64,000 nt of DNA from an uncultured Burkholderiales bacterium (GCA_903870145.1 CAIQBO010000004.1:1-64000); one strand, 5' to 3'; shown: positions 48,025-57,566, counted from the first letter of the stretch. Made by a program: numbers and translations. The notes: generated by a model not told the origin, from the letters alone.

Positions 48025-48557
48025 GTCCTCACAGTTCGGGGCGAATCAAAGCCCACCAATTCAAGTTTCGCAATGACCGTATTGATCAGTGCAGCAACAC
48101 TGGGGCGTCCTGTTTCAATGACCAAGTGCGCCGTTTCTAGGTACAAAGGGTCTCTGTCATTGAATAAACTGCGAAGTCGCCCCAAGGGGTCTGGGACTTG
48201 CAGCAATGGCCGATTCACATCGTGCTTGAGTCGGCGAAAAACCTCTTCGGGCGTGGAGCGCAAATACACCACCTTGCCTCGTTCACGCAAATGCTTTCTG
48301 TTCACTTCGCGCAAGACCGAACCCCCACCCGTGGACAAAACACCATGGTGGTGATGGCTCAAGTCGTCTAGCACCGATTGTTCAATGTCGCGAAAACGCT
48401 CCTCGCCTTCACGCTCAAACAGTTCGCGTATGGAGCAACCCAACCTCTGCTCGATGACAGCATCTGAGTCCAAAAAGGGCAGCCCAAGGCGTCTGCCCAT
48501 CTGTCTGCCGATGGTTGATTTACCAGAGCCTGGAAGGCCAACAAAAATAATGAGCAA
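48021..48557 (-). CDS. aroK: Shikimate kinase
   Basis: A 178-residue P-loop kinase: [18 protein letters not shown], then DSDAVIEQR for shikimate binding and [10 protein letters not shown]. It makes shikimate 3-phosphate. Ten bases downstream of pilQ, the same neighbourhood as hofQ-aroK in E. coli. Confidence 0.97.
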   Translation of the reverse strand: MLIIFVGLPGSGKSTIGRQMGRRLGLPFLDSDAVIEQRLGCSIRELFEREGEERFRDIEQSVLDDLSHHHHGVLSTGGGSVLREVNRKHLRERGKVVYLRSTPEEVFRRLKHDVNRPLLQVPDPLGRLRSLFNDRDPLYLETAHLVIETGRPSVAALINTVIAKLELVGFDSPRTVRT

Positions 48558-48567
48558 GCTTCAAAAC

Positions 48568-50055
48568 TCAGGGTATGAAAGATCCCCCAAGTGTATTCGA
48601 GGCCGCAGAAGAAACCGTCTGTGCCAGCACACGGGGCGTGACAAAGACCAGCAACTCCGTCTTGCGCTTCAAAGTTTGGCGATTTTCGAACAGCCAGCCA
48701 AGGCCAGGTAAGGCCGACAAACCGGGCACCTGGGTGATCTCCTGTGTTTCTGCGGTCTCTAAAATTCCGCCAATGACAACAGTGCCGCCGTTGTCGACCA
48801 GCACTTGGGTTTTAACGTGCTTGGAATTGATTGCATAACCGGCTGGCGTGGACTGACCCACACTGTCTTTGGTGATATCGAGCTCTAACACCACCGCCCC
48901 TTCAGGGGTGATTTGAGGTGTCACCTCGAGCTTCAAATTGGCTTTGCGAAAGGACACTGAAGTGGCGCCACTGGCACTGGCAACTTGGTAAGGCAACTCG
49001 GTACCTTGCTCAATCAAGGCCTTGGTTTGGTCTGCCGTGACCACGCGGGGGCTGGCCACCACGCGGCCTTTGCCATCGGCTTCCAACGCGGAAATTTCCA
49101 AGCTTAAAAACTTGTCAGCGGCGGCATTGAACAAAGACACGGCAAAACTGGCCGGTGCATACATGGTTTGTCCCGCAGCCCCAGCGGGCAAGTTGAGCAA
49201 GTTGCCCGGCAAGCTTGCGGCCGTTGTGCCAGCGCTGAGCGCGCCTGCACTGGCCGTCAAAGGCTTTGCATTCGAGCTGAAGGGGGCAGAAAATGCACCA
49301 CCCAAACGCAGCCCCAAAGACTTGCCAAATTTTTCATCGGCTTCAACAATGCGCGCCTCGATCATGACTTGACGAACCGGGACGTCCAGCCACGCCACCA
49401 CACGCTGAATTTGTTGGACAAATGCGGGCGTGTCGAGCACAAACAACTGGTTGGTGCGCGGCTCAGCCATCACGCTGCCGCGACTGCTGAGCCATTTGTG
49501 CCCCCCACCCGCGCTGGCGGCGCTGCCCGCCTGCAACCTTTGCGCGACATCGAGCGCTTTGGCATACTTCAAAGGAAGTGCAAACGCCTGCAATGGCGCT
49601 GCGTTGTGCAATTGCGATTGCGCCTCTAAGGCTTGTTTTTCGCGCCCGGTCCATTCGTCTTTAGGAGCCACCCACAAGGCACCAGCGGACTGCCGCGCTG
49701 ACAATGATTTGGCCTCCAAAACCACCTCCAAGGCTTGCGGCCAAGTCATGTCCTTCAAATGCAAAGAGACCTGCCCTGTCACGCCGTCCGCGATGACCAG
49801 ATTCAGTTGTGCCATTTCCGCCATGGTTTGCAGCAAGGCTCTGACTTCAATGTTCTGAAAATTCCACTTTAACTTTTCAAGCGGTACAGTTTGCTGTGTT
49901 TGAAAGGCTAACGGATCCCATGGTTTTGGGTGTTCAGTTTTGCTTGGTTTTTTCGCAATTTCTGGGGCTGCTGCCTCAAGCGCAGGGGCCCCAGCACAAC
50001 AAAACAGGAGCAGACTGCCCCCATGTATCTGCCACATCCATTTTGAAATTTTCAT
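48568..50055 (-). CDS. pilQ: Short PilQ/HofQ-type secretin
   Basis: A 495-residue outer-membrane secretin. Signal peptide (LLLFCCAGAPALEA), then an STN/N0-like domain (NFQNIEVRALLQTMAEMAQL, TGQVSLHLKDMTWPQALEVV) and an N1-type domain, and the C-terminal secretin core ending TVVIGGILETAETQEITQVP, FFENR-like GWLFENRQTLKRKTELLVF and VTPRVL. Typical PilQ has 700 or more residues because of AMIN domains, which are absent here; the size is closer to HofQ/ComE (about 410-450). Start at 50055 overlaps the pilO/P stop by 4 bp. Confidence 0.92.
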   Translation of the reverse strand: MKISKWMWQIHGGSLLLFCCAGAPALEAAAPEIAKKPSKTEHPKPWDPLAFQTQQTVPLEKLKWNFQNIEVRALLQTMAEMAQLNLVIADGVTGQVSLHLKDMTWPQALEVVLEAKSLSARQSAGALWVAPKDEWTGREKQALEAQSQLHNAAPLQAFALPLKYAKALDVAQRLQAGSAASAGGGHKWLSSRGSVMAEPRTNQLFVLDTPAFVQQIQRVVAWLDVPVRQVMIEARIVEADEKFGKSLGLRLGGAFSAPFSSNAKPLTASAGALSAGTTAASLPGNLLNLPAGAAGQTMYAPASFAVSLFNAAADKFLSLEISALEADGKGRVVASPRVVTADQTKALIEQGTELPYQVASASGATSVSFRKANLKLEVTPQITPEGAVVLELDITKDSVGQSTPAGYAINSKHVKTQVLVDNGGTVVIGGILETAETQEITQVPGLSALPGLGWLFENRQTLKRKTELLVFVTPRVLAQTVSSAASNTLGGSFIP

Positions 50056-51074
50056 GGCGCAAGCACCTCCCAATTCAATCGTTGTATGCGAGGTTCAGTC
50101 GATGCTTGCGCGTTGCTGCCAGGGTAATTCAGGCTCAGGCCAGCACTGTCTATGCGGCTGATGTGCGCGCCCTCCAGCCCCAATTGCTGGCCCCATTGCA
50201 CGCGGTGAATGTCTTTGCCAGCTGAGATCAAGGCCAGCGATGGCGCGCTGTCGCCAAGATGGGGCGACTCTATCAACCCGACCAACCTCATTTTGGCCAA
50301 GGGCCATTCGGGCAAGACATGGGGCAGTTGACTTGGCGCACTCCTTTTCGCAGCAGCCGGGCCTTGGAGCTTAGGCGCTGCAACAAGGCGTTTGGAATCA
50401 AACATGTCTTCGTGACTGCGTGCTGGTCTGGCTTGTATGAACTCCTGGTGCAGGGCGTGCCCTGCCAACAACAACTGCGCATGGGCCTGGAAAACAACAA
50501 CGCCTTGGGCACTTGCGCTCCAGCTGACTTGCTCAGTGAGCCATCCAAAATTGCCTTGGTTGATGCCAGACCAAAACTCAAACACTGCTGCTGCCGGCCC
50601 ACGCAAGCGAAGTTGCAAGGGTAGGGCTGGATAGCCGCCCACCTTGATGGGTTCTTGCACCTGAAACACTTCCACAAACAAGCCCAAAGTTTCAGCCAAA
50701 CCTTGCAAGCGGGTCAGCAGCGCGTTGCTTTGTGCGGGCGATGGCCACTGCGCCTCTTGCGCCAGAACCAGTGCCTCAAGTTGCTCATGCGCTTGCGCCT
50801 GTTGGTTCTTTTGCTTGAGCCATATGCGCTGCTGCAGCAACTGAGCTGCCAGCGCTTCTTGTTCGGCTTTTGCATGACCATGGCGGTCTTGGTCCAGGCC
50901 CAAGGCCGCCATTGAGAGCGCGTAACTGCACAAGGCTGCGGCCATCGTTGCCAAAAGAAAACCTGCGCGGCGCAGCCACACGAATTGTTCCCACCGTGCA
51001 TTGCGCCACATCAACGCATACCGCGGTGCGTGCTGCAAAAACAGAGCCGAGATGATCTTCATGTGCAAGCTCAT
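50052..51074 (-). CDS. Fused PilO-PilP-like pilus alignment protein
   Basis: A 340-residue protein in one uninterrupted frame. Residues 36-58 form a transmembrane helix, 61-110 a coiled coil, 110-205 a PilO-like ferredoxin fold (LQGLAETLGLFVEVFQVQEP, LPLQLRLRGPAAAVFEFWSG), 206-255 a linker, and 256-317 a PilP-like beta domain (PLAKMRLVGLIES, ALISAGKDIHRVQWGQQLG). PilP's own lipobox is missing because it is now tethered through the PilO helix. The start ATG at 51074 overlaps the pilN stop by 4 bp; earlier codons up to 51317 lie inside pilN. Domain calls rest on position and pattern, not on a profile search. Confidence 0.75.
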   Translation of the reverse strand: MSLHMKIISALFLQHAPRYALMWRNARWEQFVWLRRAGFLLATMAAALCSYALSMAALGLDQDRHGHAKAEQEALAAQLLQQRIWLKQKNQQAQAHEQLEALVLAQEAQWPSPAQSNALLTRLQGLAETLGLFVEVFQVQEPIKVGGYPALPLQLRLRGPAAAVFEFWSGINQGNFGWLTEQVSWSASAQGVVVFQAHAQLLLAGHALHQEFIQARPARSHEDMFDSKRLVAAPKLQGPAAAKRSAPSQLPHVLPEWPLAKMRLVGLIESPHLGDSAPSLALISAGKDIHRVQWGQQLGLEGAHISRIDSAGLSLNYPGSNAQASTEPRIQRLNWEVLAP

Positions 51075-51715
51075 TGACTGTCTGCAGACGGCGCAGAACT
51101 GGGCACACGCGGGCCAGACTGGGCTGGCTGCATCCAACCCAAACTGGCTTGCACTTTGAACTTCAATGCCATCGCAGGGTCGCTCTTTTGGTTTTCTAAA
51201 AAAACCAAATGCGGCGGTGTTGGCCAATGAGTTTGTGCTGTCAATGCGTTTAAGAATTGACTCAAATCTTGGCCTTGCACCGTCACTCCTTCGAGCAGCA
51301 ATTGGCCTTGCTGCCATTTGAAGGTATGCAATTGAACATTGCTGGGCACAGCGCCTTGGACTGCCACAGTGGCCGCTTGCAGTTGTTCACGCCTGTCTTG
51401 TGTGATTTGTAAAAAATTTTCACGCTGCTCCAAACTTTGCGTTTGTGTTTGCGTTTGCGTTTTCGAAGGTGCGAGGCTTGCCGTTTCAACCTGAACTTTG
51501 ACGTTTTGATTTTGACCTTTCAATTGCTGCAATTGCGCTTGCATTTGCGCCAGTGTTTGTTGTTGTTCGATCTGCTGCGATTGATCTTGCTGCTGCGCCT
51601 GGAACACCCCTAAGCCGCCCAAAGCAAGCCCCGCGCACACACTCAACGCCTGCGCGTAGCGGGCGCTTGCCCGCTGGCTTGTCACTGGCATGGCCCGGCT
51701 TGATGCCAAATTCAT
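51071..51715 (-). CDS. pilN: PilN-like pilus assembly protein
   Basis: A 214-residue bitopic protein: N-terminal cytoplasmic stub, helix about 20-40 (YAQALSVCAGLALGGLGVFQ), a glutamine-rich coiled coil with a TQTQTQTQ stretch, then the periplasmic domain (VPSNVQLHTFKWQQGQLLLE, LSQFLNALTA). The usual N-terminal INLLPWR-type motif that docks into PilM is not seen. Identification depends mainly on position between pilM and pilO. Overlaps pilM by 4 bp. Confidence 0.75.
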   Translation of the reverse strand: MNLASSRAMPVTSQRASARYAQALSVCAGLALGGLGVFQAQQQDQSQQIEQQQTLAQMQAQLQQLKGQNQNVKVQVETASLAPSKTQTQTQTQSLEQRENFLQITQDRREQLQAATVAVQGAVPSNVQLHTFKWQQGQLLLEGVTVQGQDLSQFLNALTAQTHWPTPPHLVFLENQKSDPAMALKFKVQASLGWMQPAQSGPRVPSSAPSADSQ

Positions 51716-52509
51716 GTCCACCACCCCCTGCGCTGCTGACCTGGCGGCAAGGCCAAGCCATAGGCCACCCACAAGGCATGCAAAGGGTTTTGCGGATCCA
51801 AGCCAGGTGCCTGTGAGGGCGGCGCTTGCCAGCACACTGCAGCGCCGTCGTGCGCAAAGCAGGGCAACTGCTTTTGTGCCAAGGCACGTGCCAGCGCATG
51901 CGATTCGGGCTCGAGCCACGTCAAGGTCAAACCGGCACCCCATGCCCAAGATTTTTTTTGACTTACCCAAGCCCCATCGCACGCCATCAAATCGATCCAT
52001 AAACTGGCGTCATTTTTTTGATGCACATGAAATTCCATGGCCAGTTGCTGCAAAGGCAGGTTCAAGCCCTCCCCCGCTTCCAGCCAGCACTCAGCCTCGA
52101 TGTCTGCACTACCCCACTCCACTGGACAAGGCACTTGCTTGCGCCAGACCTGTGCGTCTGGCAGCGCCATGGCAACAGCTTTCGTGCGTGTGGGAAAGAC
52201 CCGCTGACGCATGCGCTGCAAGGGCCAGTCGGCCAGCTCCATTGCGCAGGCTGCGATCGAGTCCTTCACGCCTTGGGCCAAGCCTTTCTCAGACAAAGCC
52301 AAGCCCATGGACCCAGCGCCCCAACTCGGCAGCCCGCGCAAGCCCTTTTTCGCCAATGCCACGGTGACCGATTCCGCCAACTGACCCGGGGACTTTTGAA
52401 GTTCCGCCACCCCCAAGGACACTCGGTTAGGCCAGCCCCACCGTCCGCCGCCCATGGCTTGGGGTACGGGGGCAAAAGCCATTTGGGAGGTGGATTGCAA
52501 GGCGTTCAT
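51712..52509 (-). CDS. pilM: PilM/HofM-like protein, compact
   Basis: A 265-residue protein related to the actin-like PilM: the best match is AMALPDAQVWRKQVPCP followed by IEAECWLEAGEGLNLPLQQL, equivalent to PilM's ALPGS...EAEA...YIPYPLEE block, and the C-terminal VAYGLALPPG resembles the family's GLALR end. PilM normally has about 350 residues with a full ATP-binding fold; here the nucleotide-binding motifs are not recognisable. Size matches HofM (about 260). ATG at 52509; first gene of the pilM-N-O/P-Q-aroK-aroB run. Confidence 0.72.
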   Translation of the reverse strand: MNALQSTSQMAFAPVPQAMGGGRWGWPNRVSLGVAELQKSPGQLAESVTVALAKKGLRGLPSWGAGSMGLALSEKGLAQGVKDSIAACAMELADWPLQRMRQRVFPTRTKAVAMALPDAQVWRKQVPCPVEWGSADIEAECWLEAGEGLNLPLQQLAMEFHVHQKNDASLWIDLMACDGAWVSQKKSWAWGAGLTLTWLEPESHALARALAQKQLPCFAHDGAAVCWQAPPSQAPGLDPQNPLHALWVAYGLALPPGQQRRGWWT

Positions 52510-52654
52510 AGGATCCAAGGCAGGTTGGTAATTCGTGCAACAATGAAATAAGCTTTAATTTTTAGCACTTTATAATTCTTTTTACAAGGCATTTGCAACA
52601 CAAGCCCAGTTACTTTGAGCGACAAAACAGCCCCCACGGCAGACCCTGAGTTTT

Positions 52655-52660
52655 TATAAT
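52655..52660 (+). promoter_or_regulatory. -10 box of mrcA
   Basis: Consensus TATAAT 29 bases before the preferred mrcA ATG (52689). It overlaps an upstream ATG at 52659, which is therefore an unlikely start. No good -35 element at 17 bp. Confidence 0.5.
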
Positions 52661-52688
52661 GGGCCAGCGGTCTGTTTCCGCCCCCTTC

Positions 52689-55061
52689 ATGTCCAAATCG
52701 AATAAAAACCAATCTCCCTCCAAAAATGCACCCGTGGAATCGCCCAGATTGCACTGGGCGCTGAGGATCGTCCTGTGGGCTGGCGGCCTGGTTTTAGCAG
52801 GCTTGCTGAGCATTTTGTTGGTCGTGGGCGTGGCCATGGTGATGGCCTATCCGCAGTTGCCAGACATCTCGGACATGGCCGATTACAGGCCCAAATTGCC
52901 GCTGCGAATCTACAGTGCCGAAGGTGCCCTGCTCGGTGAGTTTGGCGAGGAACGGCGCAACCTCACACCCATCCGCGAAATTCCGCAAGTCATGAAAGAC
53001 GCCGTGCTGTCGATCGAAGATGCGCGCTTTTACCAACACGGCGGTGTGGATTATTTGGGGATTTTGCGGGCTGGATTGGCCAATTTGAGCAAACGCAAAA
53101 GCCAAGGCGCCTCCACCATCACCATGCAAGTGGCGCGCAATGTTTATCTCTCCACTGAGAAAACCTACACCCGCAAAATCTATGAGATTTTGTTGACCTT
53201 CAAACTCGAGCATCTGCTGACCAAAGACCAGATTCTTGAGATCTACATGAATCAGATTTTTTTAGGCAACCGCGCCTATGGCTTTGCGTCTGCTGCAGAA
53301 ACTTATTTTGGCAAACCCTTGAAAGACATCACGGTGGCCGAAGCCGCCATGCTAGCCGGTTTGCCCAAAGCGCCTTCCGCCTACAACCCGATCAGCAACC
53401 CCACTCGGGCGCGTTCGCGCCAGCTCTACATCATTGAGCGCATGCTGGACAACAACTTCATCTCTTCTGAGCAAGCCTTGGCCGCCAAAGCTGAGCCCTT
53501 GAAGATCAGGCCCAGCAATGACAAAACTCGAATCCATGCCGAGTATGTGGCCGAGACAGTGCGCCAACTCATGTTTTCGCAGTACGGCCCCGAGACTTAC
53601 ACCCGCGGCCTGAATGTTTACACCACCGTGCAGGCGGCCGACCAAACCGCTGCCTACCGCGCCTTGCGCCAGGGCATCATGGATTACGAACGCCGCCAAA
53701 TTTACCGAGGCCCCGAAAAATACATCGAATTGCCCACAGGCGCCAAGGAGATGGAAGAGGCCATTGACGATGTGCTGGACGACCACCCGGACAACGGTGA
53801 TGTGATGTCCGCCGTGGTGTTAGAGGCCAGCCCCAAACGTGTGCTGGCTTTGCGTCAAAACGGCGAGCAAGTCGAGATCACCGGTGATGGCTTAAAGCCT
53901 GCAACGTCGGGTTTGGCTGAAAAAGCCTCGCCCAATGTGCGCGTGCGCCGCGGCGCCGTGATTCGCGTCACACAAACGCCCAAAGGCACTTGGGAGATCA
54001 CGCAGCTGCCAGAAGTCGAAGGTGCCTTTGTGGCGATCAGTCCGCACGATGGCTCCGTCAGAGCCTTGGTGGGCGGATTTGATTTTGCCAAAAACAAGTT
54101 CAACCATGTGATTCAAGCTTGGCGTCAACCGGGCTCCAGCTTCAAGCCTTTCATCTATTCTGCGGCCCTCGAAAAAGGCTTCACCCCCGCCACTGTGATC
54201 AACGACGCACCCTTGTTTTTTGATGCAGGTGTGACCGGAGGCCAGCCTTGGGAGCCAAAAAATTACGACGGCACTTTTGAAGGCCCCATGACTCTGCGCA
54301 AAGGCCTGGCGAAATCAAAAAACATGATTTCAATCCAAATTTTGCAAGCCATCGGCCCGCGAAATGCGCAAGAGTGGATCACCAAATTTGGCTTTGACGA
54401 AGACAAGCACCCCGCCTACCTGACCATGGCCTTGGGCGCAGGCTCCGTCACGCCCATGCAAATGGCCACCGGTTATTCGGTCTTCGCCAACGGCGGGATG
54501 CGGGTGCATCCGCACATGATCACCAGAGTCACTGACCACAAAGGCAAGGTCTTGGTTGACAGCCCTGCCACCACCGTGAACGACAACCAACGCGCCATCT
54601 CCCCGCGCAATGCCTTCATGATGACCAGTCTGCTGCAAGAAGTCACCCGCTCAGGCACAGCAGCCAAAGCGCGCGTGGCCTTAAAGCGCGATGACATTTA
54701 CGGCAAAACTGGCACCACCAATGACTCGATGGACGCTTGGTTTGCCGGCTTTCACCACAACCTCACGGCTGTGGTTTGGATCGGTTATGACACGCCGCGC
54801 AAATTGGGCGACCGTGAAACCGGTGGAGGCCTGAGTTTGCCGGTGTGGATCAGCTTCATGGAGTCAGCGCTGAGCAACATGCCAGTGATGGATGCCGTCG
54901 CACCAGAGGGGGTGCTGAACGTTGGCGGCGAATGGTTTTTCGAAGAATTCTCGCGGGGCGCTGGCGTGACCACTTTGGGCATGGGCAACGACAAAGACAA
55001 GGGAAAAGCCTTGCCTGCGGGCGACGAACGCAAACGAATCTTGGATTTATTTCGAAATTAA
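52689..55061 (+). CDS. mrcA: Penicillin-binding protein 1A
   Basis: A 790-residue class A PBP that polymerises and cross-links peptidoglycan. One N-terminal membrane anchor (VLWAGGLVLAGLLSILLVVG), glycosyltransferase domain (SIEDARFYQHGGVDYLGI, KSQGASTITMQVARN, NQIFLGNRAYGFASAA), an OB-like insert, and transpeptidase motifs SSFK (S483 nucleophile), SKN in KGLAKSKNMIS and KTGTT near residue 675. Divergent from pilM. Confidence 0.97.
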   Translation: MSKSNKNQSPSKNAPVESPRLHWALRIVLWAGGLVLAGLLSILLVVGVAMVMAYPQLPDISDMADYRPKLPLRIYSAEGALLGEFGEERRNLTPIREIPQVMKDAVLSIEDARFYQHGGVDYLGILRAGLANLSKRKSQGASTITMQVARNVYLSTEKTYTRKIYEILLTFKLEHLLTKDQILEIYMNQIFLGNRAYGFASAAETYFGKPLKDITVAEAAMLAGLPKAPSAYNPISNPTRARSRQLYIIERMLDNNFISSEQALAAKAEPLKIRPSNDKTRIHAEYVAETVRQLMFSQYGPETYTRGLNVYTTVQAADQTAAYRALRQGIMDYERRQIYRGPEKYIELPTGAKEMEEAIDDVLDDHPDNGDVMSAVVLEASPKRVLALRQNGEQVEITGDGLKPATSGLAEKASPNVRVRRGAVIRVTQTPKGTWEITQLPEVEGAFVAISPHDGSVRALVGGFDFAKNKFNHVIQAWRQPGSSFKPFIYSAALEKGFTPATVINDAPLFFDAGVTGGQPWEPKNYDGTFEGPMTLRKGLAKSKNMISIQILQAIGPRNAQEWITKFGFDEDKHPAYLTMALGAGSVTPMQMATGYSVFANGGMRVHPHMITRVTDHKGKVLVDSPATTVNDNQRAISPRNAFMMTSLLQEVTRSGTAAKARVALKRDDIYGKTGTTNDSMDAWFAGFHHNLTAVVWIGYDTPRKLGDRETGGGLSLPVWISFMESALSNMPVMDAVAPEGVLNVGGEWFFEEFSRGAGVTTLGMGNDKDKGKALPAGDERKRILDLFRN

Positions 55062-55089
55062 ACGAAGCGCAACAGCAACCGGGAAAAGT

Positions 55090-55422
55090 TCAAGCGGCTT
55101 GAAAATGCAAACTCAAACCCGATTGCTCGCTGGCACAGCGAGAGAGGTTTTGAAAAAATTCACCCTCGCCTTTGCTGCCCTGCCACTGCGTGCCAGACCA
55201 TTTGTAGTGGTAACCCCCCGACTTGGCAGCCAGCCAAACCTCATGCAAAGGTTTTTGCAAATTCACAATGATTTGGCTGTGGTTGCCAAAGCTCATGGTG
55301 ATCATGCCGCCCACGCGCTGGTTGTCGATGTCAGCCTCGGTTTCATCGTTGATTCGGTCACAACTGGCTTCGATGCCAGTGAGCAATTGTTCGGCGCGGT
55401 CTAAAAATTCGAGGTCGGTCAT
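55090..55422 (-). CDS. cyaY: Frataxin-like iron donor CyaY
   Basis: A 110-residue frataxin homologue: acidic first helix ([22 protein letters not shown]), [23 protein letters not shown] and [13 protein letters not shown], the family core. It modulates iron-sulfur cluster assembly. An ATG at 55437 would add MPRIV and overlap the lptM start. Convergent with mrcA. Confidence 0.94.
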   Translation of the reverse strand: MTDLEFLDRAEQLLTGIEASCDRINDETEADIDNQRVGGMITMSFGNHSQIIVNLQKPLHEVWLAAKSGGYHYKWSGTQWQGSKGEGEFFQNLSRCASEQSGLSLHFQAA

Positions 55423-55435
55423 TACAATCCGTGGC

Positions 55436-55669
55436 ATGTTGAAGGTTTTCAGAATTTTAGTCTTTGCCCATGCCCTTGCACTTTGTGCGGTGGCATTGGG
55501 TGCTTGCGGCCAAAAAGGCCCCTTGGTCCACCCGCAAGACCCCCTGGCAGCCGATCGTGCCAGCCTGTTGCAAACTTGGCTGCCAGCCGCTTTGAAAGCG
55601 CCTGCAGCCGCGGACAAGCAGCCTGCAGCACCGCCCACCATCAGCCCCCAACCTGCCGCAAAACCATGA
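55436..55669 (+). CDS. lptM: LPS-assembly lipoprotein LptM (YifL)
   Basis: A 77-residue lipoprotein: signal peptide ([18 protein letters not shown]), lipobox L-G-A-C, then [12 protein letters not shown], the LptM signature, and a proline/alanine tail. LptM assists LptD maturation in E. coli. The stop overlaps the lysA start (ATGA). It is divergent from cyaY with 13 bp between start codons. Confidence 0.9.
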   Translation: MLKVFRILVFAHALALCAVALGACGQKGPLVHPQDPLAADRASLLQTWLPAALKAPAAADKQPAAPPTISPQPAAKP

Positions 55670-56943
55670 CCGCAACCGCATTGCCTGGCCACCCCCACAT
55701 TGCCTACCGAGATGGCGAGCTTTGCATGGAAGGCGTTCGGCTGTCAGCATTGGCAAAGACGCACGGCACACCTTTGTTTGTTTACTCCAAAGCCTCCATG
55801 CTGGCCGCCTTGGCCGCCTACCAGCGCGGTTTGGCGGGGCGAAAAGTGCAAATTTGCTACGCCATGAAAGCCAACTCCAACTTGGCCATTTTGCAAATTT
55901 TTGCGCAGGCCGGTTGTGGCTTTGACATTGTCTCGGGCGGCGAGTTGGCGCGCGTTTTGGCCGCTGGCGGCGACCCACGCAAAGTCATTTTTTCTGGTGT
56001 TGGCAAAACACGCTCAGAGATGCAGCAAGCGCTGAAATTGGGCATTGCCTGCTTCAACGTCGAGAGTCAGGCCGAACTTGAAGTGTTGAACGAAGTGGCG
56101 TTGGCATTGAACACGCAAGCCCCTGTCAGTTTGCGTGTGAACCCGAATGTGGACCCCCAAACCCACCCCTATATTTCAACCGGACTCAAGGGCAATAAGT
56201 TTGGCGTAGCGCATGAACATGCCTTGGAGACATTCCAGCGCGCAGCCGCTTTGCCGGGTCTGCGCGTGGTGGGCATTGACTGCCACATTGGCTCGCAAAT
56301 CACGCAAGAATCGCCGTATTTGGACGCCATGGACCGTGTGCTCGATTTGGTGGCGCAAGTCGAGGCGGCGGGCATTGCCATTTCGCACATTGATTTTGGC
56401 GGCGGCCTGGGCATCAACTATAAGGGCGAGACGCCGCCACCTGCAGACCACTTGTGGTTTGCGCTGCTGAGCAAACTCGATGCGCGCGGGTTTGGTGAGC
56501 GCCAATTGATGATCGAGCCTGGCCGCTCTTTGGTGGGCAATGCGGGCGTGTGCCTGACCGAAGTGTTGTACTTGAAACCCGGCGAGCAAAAAAACTTTTG
56601 CATCATCGATGCGGCCATGAACGACTTGCCCCGGCCGGCCATGTACCAAGCCTTCCACGACATCGCTCCTTTGAAGCCCCGTTCAGGCCAAAGCACTTTG
56701 ATGGACGTGGTGGGCCCGGTCTGCGAAAGTGGCGACTGGATCGGCCGCGACCGTGACCTTCATGTGCAAGCAGGTGATACTTTGGCTGTGCTCTCAGCCG
56801 GTGCTTACTGCATGAGCATGGCCAGCAACTACAACACGCGTGGCCGCGCAGCCGAAGTGTTGGTCGATGGCGAGAAAAGCCACTTGATTCGGGAGCGCGA
56901 AAGCGCAGCCGATACGTTTCAAGGCGAGCACCTGCTGGGTTAA
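55666..56943 (+). CDS. lysA: Diaminopimelate decarboxylase
   Basis: A 425-residue PLP-dependent LysA, making lysine from meso-diaminopimelate. PLP lysine K68 in [49 protein letters not shown] and [10 protein letters not shown] follow. The ATG at 55666 overlaps lptM by 4 bp. The 3' end overlaps the convergent msrQ gene by 4 bp. Confidence 0.97.
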   Translation: MTATALPGHPHIAYRDGELCMEGVRLSALAKTHGTPLFVYSKASMLAALAAYQRGLAGRKVQICYAMKANSNLAILQIFAQAGCGFDIVSGGELARVLAAGGDPRKVIFSGVGKTRSEMQQALKLGIACFNVESQAELEVLNEVALALNTQAPVSLRVNPNVDPQTHPYISTGLKGNKFGVAHEHALETFQRAAALPGLRVVGIDCHIGSQITQESPYLDAMDRVLDLVAQVEAAGIAISHIDFGGGLGINYKGETPPPADHLWFALLSKLDARGFGERQLMIEPGRSLVGNAGVCLTEVLYLKPGEQKNFCIIDAAMNDLPRPAMYQAFHDIAPLKPRSGQSTLMDVVGPVCESGDWIGRDRDLHVQAGDTLAVLSAGAYCMSMASNYNTRGRAAEVLVDGEKSHLIRERESAADTFQGEHLLG

Positions 56944-57566
56944 AGCACCCGAGCCATGCGCTTTGCGGGCCATTGGCGCAAAGCGCGAACCACCCGCCAG
57001 CCCAGCAGCAGCGCCAGCACTGCGGCATACACCGCCACTTCAGCAAAATTTTGTTTGCTCGCGCGCATCCAGAAAAAATGCAGCACTGCCAATCCAGCAA
57101 TGCCATACACCGCGCGGTGCAAAGCCTGCCAACGCTTGGCCCCCAGCCATTTGACGGCGCGGTTGAAAGAGGTCGCTGCCAGCAGCCAAAGCAATAACCA
57201 AGCCGAAAAACCCACAGCAATGAAAGGGCGCTTGAGGATGTCGCGCCCGATGTCGGCCCACTCTAAGCCCATGTCAAACACGGTGTAACTGCACGCATGC
57301 AAACAAGCATAGAAAAAAGTAAACAGCCCCAAGCTGCGGCGAAAGCGCACCCACTCAGGCCAAGCCGAGATCACACGCAAAGGCGTGATGGCCAAGGTCA
57401 AGCACAAAAACCGCAAAGTCCAATCGCCTGTGGCCCGAATCAAATACTCTGCCGGATTGGCACCCAAGCCGTCGCTGAAAGTCAAGTAGACCAAGCGACT
57501 CAAAGGGATCAAGCACACAAGACTTAGAAAAATTTTGGCAGCAGGCTGCGCCAAAAACGCACGCAT
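56940..57566 (-). CDS. msrQ: Haem-binding membrane subunit MsrQ (YedZ)
   Basis: A 208-residue six-helix membrane protein of the ferric-reductase-like group. It supplies electrons from quinones to MsrP. Haem histidines lie in FFYACLHACSYTVFD and RWQALHRAVYGIAGLAVLHFF. Its start overlaps the msrP stop by one base (TGATG). Confidence 0.95.
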   Translation of the reverse strand: MRAFLAQPAAKIFLSLVCLIPLSRLVYLTFSDGLGANPAEYLIRATGDWTLRFLCLTLAITPLRVISAWPEWVRFRRSLGLFTFFYACLHACSYTVFDMGLEWADIGRDILKRPFIAVGFSAWLLLWLLAATSFNRAVKWLGAKRWQALHRAVYGIAGLAVLHFFWMRASKQNFAEVAVYAAVLALLLGWRVVRALRQWPAKRMARVL

